Source: Bacteroidales bacterium (GTDB lineage Bacteria > Bacteroidota > Bacteroidia > Bacteroidales > BM520). Taken from it: a stretch of DNA of 64,000 nt. Location: NCBI GenBank assembly GCA_016285515.1, contig JAEEQW010000001.1:62001-126000 (forward strand), given 5' to 3'. Below the pieces are notes generated by a model. It searched no databases. It was given only the letters and a program-made list of their open reading frames with translations, and was not told the origin of the DNA. The position numbers were made by a program, and so were the translations under genes. Shown in pieces: positions 34,506 through 44,441 of the stretch (its first letter is position 1; every line of letters begins with the position of its first letter).

Positions 34506-34538
34506 CAAAATTAGTAAAATCCGTCAAACTCAATCAAA
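34506..34538 (-). promoter_or_regulatory. Near-consensus promoter of the TPR regulator, almost leaderless
   Basis: On the minus strand TTTG (34538-34535) and TAATTTTG (34513-34506) are 21 bases apart. Transcription is expected near 34502, two bases before the ATG at 34500. An imperfect palindrome CCTCTTT/AAAGGGG lies further upstream at 34544-34559. Confidence 0.68.
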
Positions 34539-34609
34539 AATCTCCTCTTTTCAAAGGGGGGCGCCATTGCTTGTGTGAAAATTATATCAATCAAGGCAAA
34601 GTTATAGCC

Positions 34610-35509
34610 TTACGGCTTCTCACTGATTATTATCGGATCAGTGTAATACACTCCGTATCCACACCACACACCTAAGGCGTCACCGTTGATGTTTGAATGG
34701 GGATTATTGGACTGTTCGGTTGACTGCCAGAAATTGAAAGACGCAGCGTCCATTGTCAGCACTTTCAATATTACAGTGTCTCCAACAGCATATTGCCCTA
34801 TATCACTTAAATTTGACTCGATAGTATCCATCGCAAATGTGAATGAAGAACCTCTGTAAACGGTAGCCTCAAAGTCCAATCCGTTGAAAAATTGATCATT
34901 CCACAAACATAACAAACACTCGGTAAAATAATTGTCCTTGCCCAGTCTCTTTGAATAACAGTTGTAGTAGTTGTACTCATCCGGATTATCATGTATTCGT
35001 ACGTGAATCCAGCAGTCTTTGTCATTTTTCAAACTGTATTCAACCCATACCGAATCGGGGATGAGAGGCTCTGTTATCGTGGTCGTGGCAGTATAAACTT
35101 TGTCCTTATGCACTACCTTCATATCGTAGGATTTGCCGACTTCACCAATGATTTTCGAACCTTGATATTTAACAGGAGGCCAGACATATATGCCTTCAAA
35201 TATTTCAGGAACAATCATGAATTCCAGCGTGTCAATGGTCGTTCCGTCCGTTACGGTAACCTCGGCATCCATGACGAAAAGGTTCAGAAGGGTTGCAATC
35301 CCTTCCTCACTGGTGAAATCAAGGTTTATGTCTTTGAAGAATTCTTGGTTGTTTGTGATGTTAACCCAAGGATATTCATCATTTTCGATATACCCTTCGA
35401 TTACGATTCTCGGAACGAAGTCTCCTGTGTCTATTTCTACTTCCTGAGCACATGAGGTTATGAGAATTATCAGCAAAAAACAGGATAATATTTTAATTGG
35501 ATATTTCAT
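34610..35509 (-). CDS. DUF4249-family outer-membrane lipoprotein
   Basis: The 299-residue protein has a lipobox (ITSC, Cys20) and the DUF4249 opening (VPRIVIEGYIENDEYPWVNITNNQEF). Further family blocks are YDMKVVHKDKVYTATTTI and a central region around DCWIHVRIHDNPDEYNYYN. DUF4249 proteins are regularly encoded next to a TonB receptor with a carboxypeptidase-like N-terminal domain and are thought to be its surface or periplasmic partner, a pairing analogous to SusD with SusC. Here its start codon shares one base with the receptor's stop codon, so the two are translationally coupled. Confidence 0.87.
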   Translation of the reverse strand: MKYPIKILSCFLLIILITSCAQEVEIDTGDFVPRIVIEGYIENDEYPWVNITNNQEFFKDINLDFTSEEGIATLLNLFVMDAEVTVTDGTTIDTLEFMIVPEIFEGIYVWPPVKYQGSKIIGEVGKSYDMKVVHKDKVYTATTTITEPLIPDSVWVEYSLKNDKDCWIHVRIHDNPDEYNYYNCYSKRLGKDNYFTECLLCLWNDQFFNGLDFEATVYRGSSFTFAMDTIESNLSDIGQYAVGDTVILKVLTMDAASFNFWQSTEQSNNPHSNINGDALGVWCGYGVYYTDPIIISEKP

Positions 35510-37884
35510 TATCTGAATTTTAAGGTGAATGCAACCGATGGTAATATTGGGAATAGAGATACTTGATATGCGTGAACTTCTATCTTGTTGTTCTCTTCAT
35601 TCTTGGATATCGTGTAGGAAACCAAAAAAGCATTATGCCTATTATAAACATTATAAATAGAGAAGTTCAGAATGCCGGAAAACATCTTTCTTTGGAAGAC
35701 ATTCCAGTTTGCCGACAAGTCAAGTCGGTGATAATCAGGCATTCTCCAGCCATTGTGTTCTCCATACTCAATGTATAGGTTACCGTTTATTATGTAGTAT
35801 GAATTTGGAATCGTGGCAGCATTTCCGCTGGCGAAAACCCAGACTACCGAAAAATCCCATTTTTTGTTCAATTCATAGTTGAGCATAATGGAAACATCGT
35901 GACGGCGGTCATAACGGGCATAAAAAGTCTTCCCATCCATGATTTCGTCAAAGTTACGGGTTGTCCAACTGAGAGTGTATGCCACCCATCCCGTGAATTT
36001 TCCTGCAGTCTTGTTGGCAAATAGTTCAATACCATAGCTTTGTCCGTTACCACTGATAAAGTCATAGTCGAGATTTGTCTGAAACATTGACAGCGGGTTG
36101 ATATCCGGATTCACTTCCAACAGATAGAGCATTTTCTTGTAATAGACTTCCACGGAAGTTTCAATGGTATTGTCTAAGAAATTCTGGAAATAACCGACTG
36201 TAAACTGATGTGAACGCTGAGGATGCAGCAGGTCTGTCGATGGCAGCCAGATATCGGTGGGAGTGGAGATATCCATGAGTGCGGCAAGGTTAAGACATTG
36301 ATTGTTAAGTGTATATGATGCCTTGACGGATTGAGTCTCTGATAGCTGAAAACGTGTGTTTATTCGTGGTTCCCACAAGTTGTAACTTTTAATGACATCG
36401 CCTCTGCCGTACATTATCGAATCCACATTGTTCAGGTTATAGACATTGTCAATTATGTAGCGCTTAAATGGCCCCACAAATGAGAAATGGTTGTATCTCA
36501 GCCCATAAAGCACCTCCAGCCAAGGTGTTATTTGAATATCGTGCTGGATATATGACGAAACATCGTTTGCATAAAATTTCTGCTGTTCGTTTGCATTCAG
36601 CGAGGTGGAACCTGTTTTGATGCTGAGGGCGGTAGGGGTGAATATGTGATAGGTGTAAGATGCACCAACTTTAAACTTGTTGAGGGAATCCGGGGTGAAA
36701 GTCAGGTCGGCTTTACCTACATAATCTCTTACTCCAGAGCTGTACTGTAATTTGTACAACTGCTCCTGTCCCTGTACATTAATCTGATAATCAGTGATAT
36801 TGGCAGAAACATCAAGAAATAGTTTTTTGCTGAAGATATGATTCCATCTTATTATGCCCACCGTGTTCATCCAGTTCAAGTCCATAAAAGGGGAATCATA
36901 TACATTGGCATTGTACCTGAAGAAATCCTTACCGTGGTAGCCGGTGACGAAAATATTGTCCTTTTTTGAAAGCTGGAATGATAATTTGCCGTTTAGGTCG
37001 TAAAAATAAGTACCCAGTCCTTTTGCTGGAGAATTGGGCTTGAGGAAAGGTTTCATCACAACATCGGCGTATGTCCTGCGGGCAGCGAATGAAAAAGATG
37101 ACTTGTCGCGTTGTATGGGGCCTTCTGCCTGTATCCTTGACGAGAGCAAGCCTATGCCGACTATACCCTTAAACTGTTCCTTATCGCCGTCCAATGTGGT
37201 AATATTAAGAACAGATGACATCCTTCCGCCGTATTCAGGTGCCATTCCGCCTTTTATCACTTCGGCTGAATTGACGATATCGGAATTGAAGATGGAAAAG
37301 AAACCTGCAGCATGAGAAGGGTTATATACGGTGGCTCCATCGATGAGTATCAGATTCTGGTCGGAACCGCCTCCACGTACATGGAATGTGTTGCTCCCTT
37401 CGCCTCCTGCTTGGATGCCAGGCAGCAGCTGTATCGTCTTCAGAATGTCCTTTTCCCCGAATAAAACAGGAATTTTTTCCATCCTTTTCATGGAAATTTC
37501 TATTGAGCTTACCTCAGGACTCCTCACGTTCTGGTCTTCACGCGTGACTTTTATCTCCACACCTCCCATCAAATTGTTTAACGGCTTGAGTCTAATGTCT
37601 GCCTTTAAATTCTTGTTGAGATTAATTTGTTGAACTACAGTGTCATAGCCAATAAAAGTGCATACAAGAGTATATGTGCCCTGCTCTGATGATATGGAGT
37701 ATTTGCCGTTTATGTCCGATGCGGCACCTTTCTTTAAATCTTCTTGAAAATATATATTGGCTCCTGTGAGTTTTTCTCCTGAATCCTTATCACGTACTGT
37801 ACCGGAAACAGTATATGTCTGACAAAAACTGTATGTTGCTGACAAACAAAAGAATATGAGCGCAATAGTGTTTTTGAAGGACAT
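35509..37884 (-). CDS. TonB-dependent receptor with carboxypeptidase-like N-terminal domain
   Basis: The 791-residue outer-membrane receptor has a signal peptide and a CarboxypepD-reg-like domain (VSGTVRDKDSGEKLTGANIYF, residues about 25-105). A plug follows (FGEKDILKTIQLLPGIQ, FHVRGGGSDQNLILIDGATVYNP), and then a barrel ending in phenylalanine-arginine (AFTLKFR). The domain order matches receptors partnered by DUF4249 lipoproteins, and the DUF4249 gene follows directly. The ligand is unknown. An Ig-like lipoprotein gene lies 13 bases upstream in the same direction and may belong to the same transcript. Confidence 0.92.
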   Translation of the reverse strand: MSFKNTIALIFFCLSATYSFCQTYTVSGTVRDKDSGEKLTGANIYFQEDLKKGAASDINGKYSISSEQGTYTLVCTFIGYDTVVQQINLNKNLKADIRLKPLNNLMGGVEIKVTREDQNVRSPEVSSIEISMKRMEKIPVLFGEKDILKTIQLLPGIQAGGEGSNTFHVRGGGSDQNLILIDGATVYNPSHAAGFFSIFNSDIVNSAEVIKGGMAPEYGGRMSSVLNITTLDGDKEQFKGIVGIGLLSSRIQAEGPIQRDKSSFSFAARRTYADVVMKPFLKPNSPAKGLGTYFYDLNGKLSFQLSKKDNIFVTGYHGKDFFRYNANVYDSPFMDLNWMNTVGIIRWNHIFSKKLFLDVSANITDYQINVQGQEQLYKLQYSSGVRDYVGKADLTFTPDSLNKFKVGASYTYHIFTPTALSIKTGSTSLNANEQQKFYANDVSSYIQHDIQITPWLEVLYGLRYNHFSFVGPFKRYIIDNVYNLNNVDSIMYGRGDVIKSYNLWEPRINTRFQLSETQSVKASYTLNNQCLNLAALMDISTPTDIWLPSTDLLHPQRSHQFTVGYFQNFLDNTIETSVEVYYKKMLYLLEVNPDINPLSMFQTNLDYDFISGNGQSYGIELFANKTAGKFTGWVAYTLSWTTRNFDEIMDGKTFYARYDRRHDVSIMLNYELNKKWDFSVVWVFASGNAATIPNSYYIINGNLYIEYGEHNGWRMPDYHRLDLSANWNVFQRKMFSGILNFSIYNVYNRHNAFLVSYTISKNEENNKIEVHAYQVSLFPILPSVAFTLKFR

Positions 37885-37897
37885 AAATCGTATAATG

Positions 37898-39310
37898 TTA
37901 TTTTAAAATTACAGTTTCTTCGATGGTAAATTTTGCTTTGACATCCGTAGGGTTGGTAATTATCACCTTCTCAGGTTGACGTCGTTTTGCAAGATTGCCT
38001 GATGTCCATTTCCCGTTACCATCAGAGTCACTGATTATGCGCATGTAGTATTTCCCGGGAGTCAGCAGACTGAAATTTAGTGATAATGTGTCGTTTTCAA
38101 CCAAGACTTGCCTTTCAGGAGCCTTCAGTTCGTCGCTGTTGTTCAGGAGCTGTACAACATATTTGTTGTCTGAACATAGCGAATCTCTGACAAGTTTCAG
38201 TATGATTTCTCCGAAATCATCTTCGTCAGTTATGCTGAATTTCCATGTGAAACGCCTGTTGTAATGATCGTTTACGTCCACCATTGCCGAATCTTTGACC
38301 TCCAATGTATAGTTTGCCTTCTTAATCAGATTGCAGATGACGTAAGCATTGTTGGCTGTATCATTGTATTTCAGTTTGTAATATGTTGTGTCAATAATGG
38401 AGTCGTGGGTGATTATGGTCATCACGCTGTCGGTCAGCATTTCTTTGATTATGTTGCTGAAATTGAGAGTCAGGGTGTCTTCGTAATATATTTTGTTTGC
38501 ACCACCGCTGACAATAAGACGGTTTTTGTTGATTTTTTTGCTTGCAACAAAACTTGTGTCCACGGTCAATGAATCTTCAGTCTGGAAGATAAACAAATTT
38601 ATCGGTAAGGAATCGTGTGGTGAGACAAGGCTGTCACCGAAAGCGATTTTTTCGGTTAACAGATTATAAGTCAGCGAGTTGTCGTTTTCAACGATTGCAT
38701 AGACATTATAAATTGTATCGCTGAGACAGTCAAATTTAAACAGTCCGTCCTTGTCAGTTTTAGTCATATAGTATGGTTTATGGCTGGTGAATGCTGTATC
38801 GGACAAGTCTTTATATAGAAAAATGTATGCGTTGTCAACGGGTTTGAGGGTGTAGGCATCCTTTAGAGTTCCGCTGAGAGTGAGAGAATCTATGGATTCT
38901 CCTGTTGAAAAGATGTATGAGAAGTTTGGATATGGATTGCTTTCGTTATAATCCACGATTGCATCACCGAGGAAGATTTTATATGTGGTGTTGGGAATAG
39001 GGTCATCTTTAAGATTGATAATAAGTTTTTTGCCTTTGACAGTAAAGGTCGGCTCGTTTCGAAATGGAGGTGAAATGAGCAGTTTGCTTTTATAGTTGTT
39101 CAGTTGGAAGAACTCATCGAAAGTAATCTCTATTTTTTTCCCTTCGAAGTTGGTGGAGTAATTTTCCGGTGAATACTTGAGCACTTTCGGAGGGGTTTCG
39201 TCCTTTGGTCCTCCTGTTGGGGCAACTTCATTTGCGCAGGATGACAGCAGGACTGAAACGGCTGCCATTAAAGTTAGTGTTATGGTGAATATGTTGATTT
39301 TCAATTTCAT
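37898..39310 (-). CDS. Ig-like (Big_5) domain lipoprotein
   Basis: The 470-residue protein has a lipobox (LSSC, Cys25) followed by the family opening VAPTGGPKDETPPKVLKYSPEN. The first domain is an SbsA-type Ig-like fold (KKIEITFDEFFQL, ISPPFRNEPTF). A second part resembles a prealbumin-like or peptidase-regulatory fold (GTLKDAYTLKPVDNAYIFLY, then TKTDKDGLFKFDCL). The C-terminal part again looks beta-rich. Such proteins are common single-copy surface lipoproteins in Bacteroidetes, with unknown function. It lies between a ClC gene and a TonB receptor gene, all on the minus strand with short gaps. Confidence 0.82.
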   Translation of the reverse strand: MKLKINIFTITLTLMAAVSVLLSSCANEVAPTGGPKDETPPKVLKYSPENYSTNFEGKKIEITFDEFFQLNNYKSKLLISPPFRNEPTFTVKGKKLIINLKDDPIPNTTYKIFLGDAIVDYNESNPYPNFSYIFSTGESIDSLTLSGTLKDAYTLKPVDNAYIFLYKDLSDTAFTSHKPYYMTKTDKDGLFKFDCLSDTIYNVYAIVENDNSLTYNLLTEKIAFGDSLVSPHDSLPINLFIFQTEDSLTVDTSFVASKKINKNRLIVSGGANKIYYEDTLTLNFSNIIKEMLTDSVMTIITHDSIIDTTYYKLKYNDTANNAYVICNLIKKANYTLEVKDSAMVDVNDHYNRRFTWKFSITDEDDFGEIILKLVRDSLCSDNKYVVQLLNNSDELKAPERQVLVENDTLSLNFSLLTPGKYYMRIISDSDGNGKWTSGNLAKRRQPEKVIITNPTDVKAKFTIEETVILK

Positions 39311-39322
39311 GGATGATTTGCA

Positions 39323-41089
39323 TTATGCTTCACTTACTTCTATCAGTTGTTCGCGGTAGGCGCTGAAAATTTTTGATTTTGAAACCATGCCGAGATATTT
39401 TCCGTCTTCGTCAACAACTGCAAGATTCCAGGCGTTGCTTGTGCTGAATTTTTCCATTACGGTTTCCATGTTGTCGGTATTGATAATTCTTTCCGGATCC
39501 GCATGCATCAGGTTTTCTACGAACACGGTATCGTATTTTGTGTTGTCAAACATTATTGAGCGGATGTCATCGAGGGTTACCAGTCCCTGATATTTTCCGT
39601 TTCTGTCAACTACAGGATACAGGTTGCGGTGTGATGTTGACACCACTTCAACCAAATATCGCAGAGAATCGGTAGGATACACTTTGTCAAGGTCTGTTTC
39701 GAGTAACTGTTTCACATCGAGAAGTGTCAGGACTGCCTTGTCCTTGTTATGGGTAAGGAGGTCGCCTCCCATGGCGAGACGTTTGGTGTAGATTGAATGT
39801 TTTTCTTTGGAATTGGTGATGAGGTAGGATAGTGAGACTGTGATAATCAGAGGGATAATCAGTTCATATCCTCCAGTTATTTCCGCAATTAGGAATATTC
39901 CAGTCATTGGTGCGTGCATGACACCAGCCATCAGACCGCCCATGCCTGCCAATGCAAAATTGGCTTCAGGCAGTGAAATCCAGCCGGTGAGGTTGAAAAA
40001 ACGTGACAATACGAAACCGCAGATTCCGCCGATGACCAAGGTGGGGCCGAAGGTTCCTCCGACTCCGCCGCCAGCATTGGTAAGCGACATTGAGAAAACT
40101 TTGGCAAGCATTACAAACACCCAGAAAACAACTACAAACCATCCGGAATTACTGGCGAAAGAACTGTAGAAAGTGTGGGCAAACGAACTGTCAACATCAT
40201 TGTTCAGCATTAATGCCAACGATGAATACCCTTCTCCGTAAAGCGGCGGAAACAAGAAGATGATTACTCCCAGGAATACAGCACATATCAGGAGTTTGCG
40301 GTATGGATTTTCAATCCCGCCGATTTTTGCTTCAAGCCATAACGATACTTTGATGAAATACAGTGACAGTAGTCCGCATAAAACGCCCAAGATTATGTAA
40401 TATGGAATGTTAGACATTTGGAAGGCGGTCACTGATGCGGCAAACGGCATATCATTTCCAATAAGGAAGTATGATATGCAAATGGCTGTCACTGAGGATA
40501 ACAGCAGCGGGGTGATAGATGACAGGCTGAAATCGAACATGAGAATTTCGATGCTGAAAATGATGCCAGCCAAAGGAGCCTTGAATATTCCGGCTATACT
40601 GCCTGCGGCACCACACACCAGCAGCAAGGTTATCTGATGGTAGCTAAGTTTGAATTTCTGGGCGATATACGAGCCAATGGATGCCCCTGAATGTACTATT
40701 GGGGCTTCGGCACCTACCGAACCACCGAATCCTATGGTAATGATACTTGTAACCAAAGGACCCCAAATGGTTTTTGAACTCAGGCGTGATTTCTTCCTCG
40801 AAATGGCATATAGGACTTTGGTTATTCCGTGACTGAGGTTTTCTTTGACAACGTATCTTACTATCAGCATGGAAATCAGCATACCGATACCCGGAAAGAC
40901 AAGATACATGAAATTGTACTTGTCAACCGTGATTCTGTCAAGAAGGAGGCTGACGTATCTGACACCTGTCTTCAGAATGACGGCTGCGAGTCCGCTACAC
41001 AAACCTACAAGAATCGCCAGCAACACAAGTCGCTGGCGTTCTGTAAGTTGTATTATTTTTTCAAGTATTTTTCCAAAGATTTTCTTCAT
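39323..41089 (-). CDS. ClC-family chloride channel/antiporter with C-terminal CBS pair
   Basis: The 588-residue membrane protein has the ClC fold of many helices. The pore-lining blocks are recognisable: GFGGSVGAEAPIVHSGASIG, in which the gating glutamate of the GxEGP motif is kept but the motif reads GAEAP, and GGVGGTFGPTLVIGG. The first anion-site block, normally GSGIP, reads LSHGITKV, so the usual serine is not there. The C-terminal ~130 residues form two CBS domains (VYPTDSLRYLVEVVSTSHRNLYPVVD and a second ending NLAVVDEDGKYLGMV). Whether it is a channel or a proton antiporter cannot be decided here. Confidence 0.88.
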   Translation of the reverse strand: MKKIFGKILEKIIQLTERQRLVLLAILVGLCSGLAAVILKTGVRYVSLLLDRITVDKYNFMYLVFPGIGMLISMLIVRYVVKENLSHGITKVLYAISRKKSRLSSKTIWGPLVTSIITIGFGGSVGAEAPIVHSGASIGSYIAQKFKLSYHQITLLLVCGAAGSIAGIFKAPLAGIIFSIEILMFDFSLSSITPLLLSSVTAICISYFLIGNDMPFAASVTAFQMSNIPYYIILGVLCGLLSLYFIKVSLWLEAKIGGIENPYRKLLICAVFLGVIIFLFPPLYGEGYSSLALMLNNDVDSSFAHTFYSSFASNSGWFVVVFWVFVMLAKVFSMSLTNAGGGVGGTFGPTLVIGGICGFVLSRFFNLTGWISLPEANFALAGMGGLMAGVMHAPMTGIFLIAEITGGYELIIPLIITVSLSYLITNSKEKHSIYTKRLAMGGDLLTHNKDKAVLTLLDVKQLLETDLDKVYPTDSLRYLVEVVSTSHRNLYPVVDRNGKYQGLVTLDDIRSIMFDNTKYDTVFVENLMHADPERIINTDNMETVMEKFSTSNAWNLAVVDEDGKYLGMVSKSKIFSAYREQLIEVSEA

Positions 41090-41092
41090 CTT

Positions 41093-42283
41093 TTAAAGAA
41101 GGGCGTGTACACCCGGAAGAGTCTTGCCTTCGACATATTCGAGCATTGCTCCGCCGCCAGTGGATACATAACTGACCTTGTCGCCGAGTTTGTATTTCTT
41201 GATGGCTGAGACTGAGTCGCCGCCGCCGATAAGGGAGTATGCGCCTTTGGCTGTAGCTTCGGCTATGGCTTCTGCCACATATTTTGTGCCTTCGGTAAAT
41301 GCTTCCATTTCAAAGACACCCATAGGGCCGTTCCACAAAATGGTCTTTGACTTAAGGACGATGTCGGCTATTTCCTTTCTTGAAACAGGACCTATGTCGA
41401 GTCCCATCCAGCCGTCTTCTATCTCACCGGCATTCATAATCTTGGTGTTAGCATCGTTGGCAAATGCATCTGCAGCCACCACATCGCTCGGAATGTATAT
41501 CTTTACGCCTTTTTCCTTTGCTTTGCTGAGGATGTCGGCAATGTTGCCGATGAAATCATCTTCAACCAGTGATTTGCCTATCTTGCCGTTGGCAGCCTTC
41601 ACGAAGGTGAACATCATACCGCCGCCGATGACAATGTTGTCGGCCTTGTTGATGAGGTTTGAAATGAGTTGAATTTTGTCGGAAACTTTTGCGCCGCCAA
41701 GGATTGCTGTGAAAGGATGCTTAGAGTTGGTGAGTACTTGTTCCATTGCATTGACTTCCTTAGCCATCAGCAGACCGAATGCTTTATGATTCTTGTCGAA
41801 ATAGTTGGCTATGATGGTTGTGGAGGCATGTGCTCTGTGAGCTGTTCCGAAAGCATCGTTAACATAGAAATCGGCGTATGAAGCCAGTTTCTTAGAAAAT
41901 GCTTCGTCACCGGCTGTCTCTTCTTTGTAAAAACGCAGGTTTTCAAGAATCAGGACTTCGCCTGGTTTCAGGGCTGCTGACATCTTTACGGCATTTTCGC
42001 CCATGCAGTCATCAGCAAAATAAACTGTAGCGCCAAGCACTTGTTTTACGTAGTTTACAAGATGACGCAGTGAGAATTTGTCTTCCGGACCTGACTTTGG
42101 ACGTCCGAGATGTGACATCAGTATTACTGCACCACCATCATCGAGAATCTTCTTGATTGTTGGTACCGCAGCATCAATTCTGTTAGTACTTGTTATTTCA
42201 AAGTTTTCATTGAGTGGAACGTTGAAGTCAACTCTTATTATTGCCTTCAAACCTTTGAAATTGAAATCATTGACTGTTTTCAT
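41093..42283 (-). CDS. pgk: Phosphoglycerate kinase
   Basis: The 396-residue glycolytic enzyme transfers phosphate from 1,3-bisphosphoglycerate to ADP. All family blocks are visible: VDFNVPLNE near the N-terminus, [66 protein letters not shown] and the C-terminal [12 protein letters not shown] with [13 protein letters not shown]. The length is normal. Its start codon region overlaps the end of ispD by four bases. Confidence 0.97.
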   Translation of the reverse strand: MKTVNDFNFKGLKAIIRVDFNVPLNENFEITSTNRIDAAVPTIKKILDDGGAVILMSHLGRPKSGPEDKFSLRHLVNYVKQVLGATVYFADDCMGENAVKMSAALKPGEVLILENLRFYKEETAGDEAFSKKLASYADFYVNDAFGTAHRAHASTTIIANYFDKNHKAFGLLMAKEVNAMEQVLTNSKHPFTAILGGAKVSDKIQLISNLINKADNIVIGGGMMFTFVKAANGKIGKSLVEDDFIGNIADILSKAKEKGVKIYIPSDVVAADAFANDANTKIMNAGEIEDGWMGLDIGPVSRKEIADIVLKSKTILWNGPMGVFEMEAFTEGTKYVAEAIAEATAKGAYSLIGGGDSVSAIKKYKLGDKVSYVSTGGGAMLEYVEGKTLPGVHALL

Positions 42284-42954
42284 TCTTTAAGGTATTTTAA
42301 ATCTTCAGGATAAGTTATTTTTATATTACGTTCGTCACCCCGGATTATTGCAATTGGTTCATCGGGGAGATATTTCTTTACCACACCGCAGTCGTCGGTA
42401 CATACGAAGCCGGGGTCTGTAAGAGCGATGTCATACGCCTCTTTGATGGTTTCGAAACGAAATGCCTGCGGTGTCTGAACTCGCATAAGCGTGTTTCTGT
42501 CAGGGATTGATTTTACAAATCCGCCTTCGGCAACAGCGATTGTGTCGGTTGAGGGAATGGCGGTCATTACAGCGTTGAAACGGTCAAGAGCTTTGATTAC
42601 ATTGTCAATGGCAGAGTCACTGACCATCGGGCGGACGGCATCGTGGAAGATGATTTTTGCATCCATGTGATTTGAGAAGAATCTGATGGCGTTGTAGCTC
42701 GAATCAGACCTTTCCGTACCGCCGCTGATGATGGCTCTGACCTTGTTCCAGTTGCTATTGGCTATGATGTTTTCCATTGTTGTGAAATAATCCTGATGCA
42801 TGACCACGGCAATCGTATCGACAAGGGCGTTCTTTTCAAAAGCATCGATTGTAAACTCAATGATGGTTTTCTCGCCGACTTTGAGAAATTGTTTGGGCAC
42901 TTGTGCGCCCATACGCTTTCCCGTTCCTCCTGCCAATATTACAGCTATGGTCAT
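42280..42954 (-). CDS. ispD: 2-C-methyl-D-erythritol 4-phosphate cytidylyltransferase (IspD)
   Basis: The protein has about 224 residues from ATG 42954; a TTG at 42972 would add six residues. The nucleotide-binding start is [12 protein letters not shown], followed by [15 protein letters not shown]. Further conserved blocks are [27 protein letters not shown] and VQTPQAFR. IspD is the third enzyme of the non-mevalonate isoprenoid pathway. The close relative TarI (ribitol-5-phosphate cytidylyltransferase) is the main alternative, but no partner reductase is next to it. It overlaps pgk by four bases, so the two are coupled. Confidence 0.88.
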   Translation of the reverse strand: MTIAVILAGGTGKRMGAQVPKQFLKVGEKTIIEFTIDAFEKNALVDTIAVVMHQDYFTTMENIIANSNWNKVRAIISGGTERSDSSYNAIRFFSNHMDAKIIFHDAVRPMVSDSAIDNVIKALDRFNAVMTAIPSTDTIAVAEGGFVKSIPDRNTLMRVQTPQAFRFETIKEAYDIALTDPGFVCTDDCGVVKKYLPDEPIAIIRGDERNIKITYPEDLKYLKE

Positions 42955-42980
42955 GCAAGGATTATTTGACAAACGATAAT

Positions 42981-44411
42981 TTACTTTTTGATGTTAGGTT
43001 CTTCAAGGCCGAGATGACGTTTTTTGTCAAGGGCTTTGAGATAGAGTGCCACAATCAGGGCTAAAATTCCGAAGCATGCGAAGATGATCAGAGGGATAGT
43101 GTAGTCGTAAGGGATGAATTCTTCACCTGCAGCCTTTGCAGCCAGAACTGCCTCATTGTTGGCATTTGCACTCTGAAGGACTGTTCCGATGAGCAGAGGT
43201 ACGAAGCAGAGACCTATGTTCTGAACCCAGAAAATAAGGTTGTATGCGCTTCCGAGAATTTTTTCCTCGATGATTTTAGGAACGCTTGGCCAAAGTGCTG
43301 CCGGAACAAGAGAAAAGCTTATGCCGAGAACTACGATGGTTGCGTATGCTATGAATTTGCTGTGTGTTGCAGGAAGCACGAATGCGAATATGAGGTGACA
43401 TGCGATAAGCAGTACTGCACCCCAGATAAGCATTGTGGCTCCTTTTCCCTTATGGTCAAGGTAAGCGCCGAGGAACGGTGTGATAGCGGCTGCACCTATC
43501 GGGAACCAGCGGAAGATGTTTGCTGCCTGCTGAGGGGAAAGACCGTTCAGATTGCATTGTAGCATATTCGCACCATATCTTTGGAATGGGAAAATTGCAC
43601 TGTAGTAAAGAACGCAGAGGATGGCAACTGTCCAGAAGCTTTTTGAACTGAACACCTTGCCGAGATCACTGATATGAAATTCGTCTTCAGACTCGCGGTC
43701 TTCCTTGGCTTTAAGCACACCGGCTTTAATGAGTTGGTTGTCAAATTTCTTGTCCATAACGCTGAATACCAAGAAATTGATGACTCCTATGAGAAGCAGG
43801 ACAGTACAGAAGCCTACCGGTGCCGCAACTGATCCGACTTTCTCTGCAATTGCAGGACTGATGCTGAATATGGCGAAGACACCGACACGGGCAATGGCCA
43901 TCTCAATACCCATAGCCAAAGCCATTTCTTTGCCTTTGAACCATTTTGCGATTGATTTGGAAACTGTGGTACCTGCCATTTCACAGCCGCAGCCGAAAAT
44001 CATGAAACCGAGCGCTGCCATCTTTGCACTGCCCGGCATTGCTGTCCACCATGTGTTAAGCCATGCATTGAAGCCTGTTCCCTGGAACCATTCTGAAATG
44101 CCTATGAATTTGATAGCGGCACCAACGAACATCATGCTTGATGACAGAATGCCGGTGAAACGTATCCCCATCTTGTCAAGGATGATACCTGCAATGATGA
44201 GGAATCCGCAGACATTGAGAATGTATTCTGCAGCTGCGTATGTGCCGAATACGTGCGGCGTCCATCCGCGTTGCTGTTCAACCAAACTCTGCAACGGAGA
44301 CATGACATCAACAAACATGTATCCGAAAAACATTGCTAATGCAATAAGAATCAGGGCAATCCAACGTGTTGCTGGATTGTCGTTCATGAATTTTTGAATT
44401 TTCTCTGTCAT
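42981..44411 (-). CDS. Major facilitator superfamily transporter
   Basis: The 476-residue protein has 12 predicted membrane helices. It starts with RWIALILIALAMFFGYMFVDVMSPL, includes an MFS-like loop after the second helix (DKMGIRFTG) and a second-half repeat with AYLDHKGKGATM. A cytoplasmic loop around DKKFDNQLIKAGVLKAKEDRESEDE separates the halves. I cannot assign a substrate. It resembles transporters found in many Bacteroidales, sometimes annotated as nitrate/nitrite or sugar-phosphate carriers without proof. The ispD gene follows in the same direction with about 26 bases between them. Confidence 0.85.
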   Translation of the reverse strand: MTEKIQKFMNDNPATRWIALILIALAMFFGYMFVDVMSPLQSLVEQQRGWTPHVFGTYAAAEYILNVCGFLIIAGIILDKMGIRFTGILSSSMMFVGAAIKFIGISEWFQGTGFNAWLNTWWTAMPGSAKMAALGFMIFGCGCEMAGTTVSKSIAKWFKGKEMALAMGIEMAIARVGVFAIFSISPAIAEKVGSVAAPVGFCTVLLLIGVINFLVFSVMDKKFDNQLIKAGVLKAKEDRESEDEFHISDLGKVFSSKSFWTVAILCVLYYSAIFPFQRYGANMLQCNLNGLSPQQAANIFRWFPIGAAAITPFLGAYLDHKGKGATMLIWGAVLLIACHLIFAFVLPATHSKFIAYATIVVLGISFSLVPAALWPSVPKIIEEKILGSAYNLIFWVQNIGLCFVPLLIGTVLQSANANNEAVLAAKAAGEEFIPYDYTIPLIIFACFGILALIVALYLKALDKKRHLGLEEPNIKK

Positions 44412-44441
44412 AATTCTTTGTTTTTGATATTTGATTATTCT

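Noticed and set aside
34606..34617. Terminator after the DUF4249 gene
   Set aside because: The hairpin AGCC/GGCT is only 4 bp, overlaps the stop codon and has no T-run.
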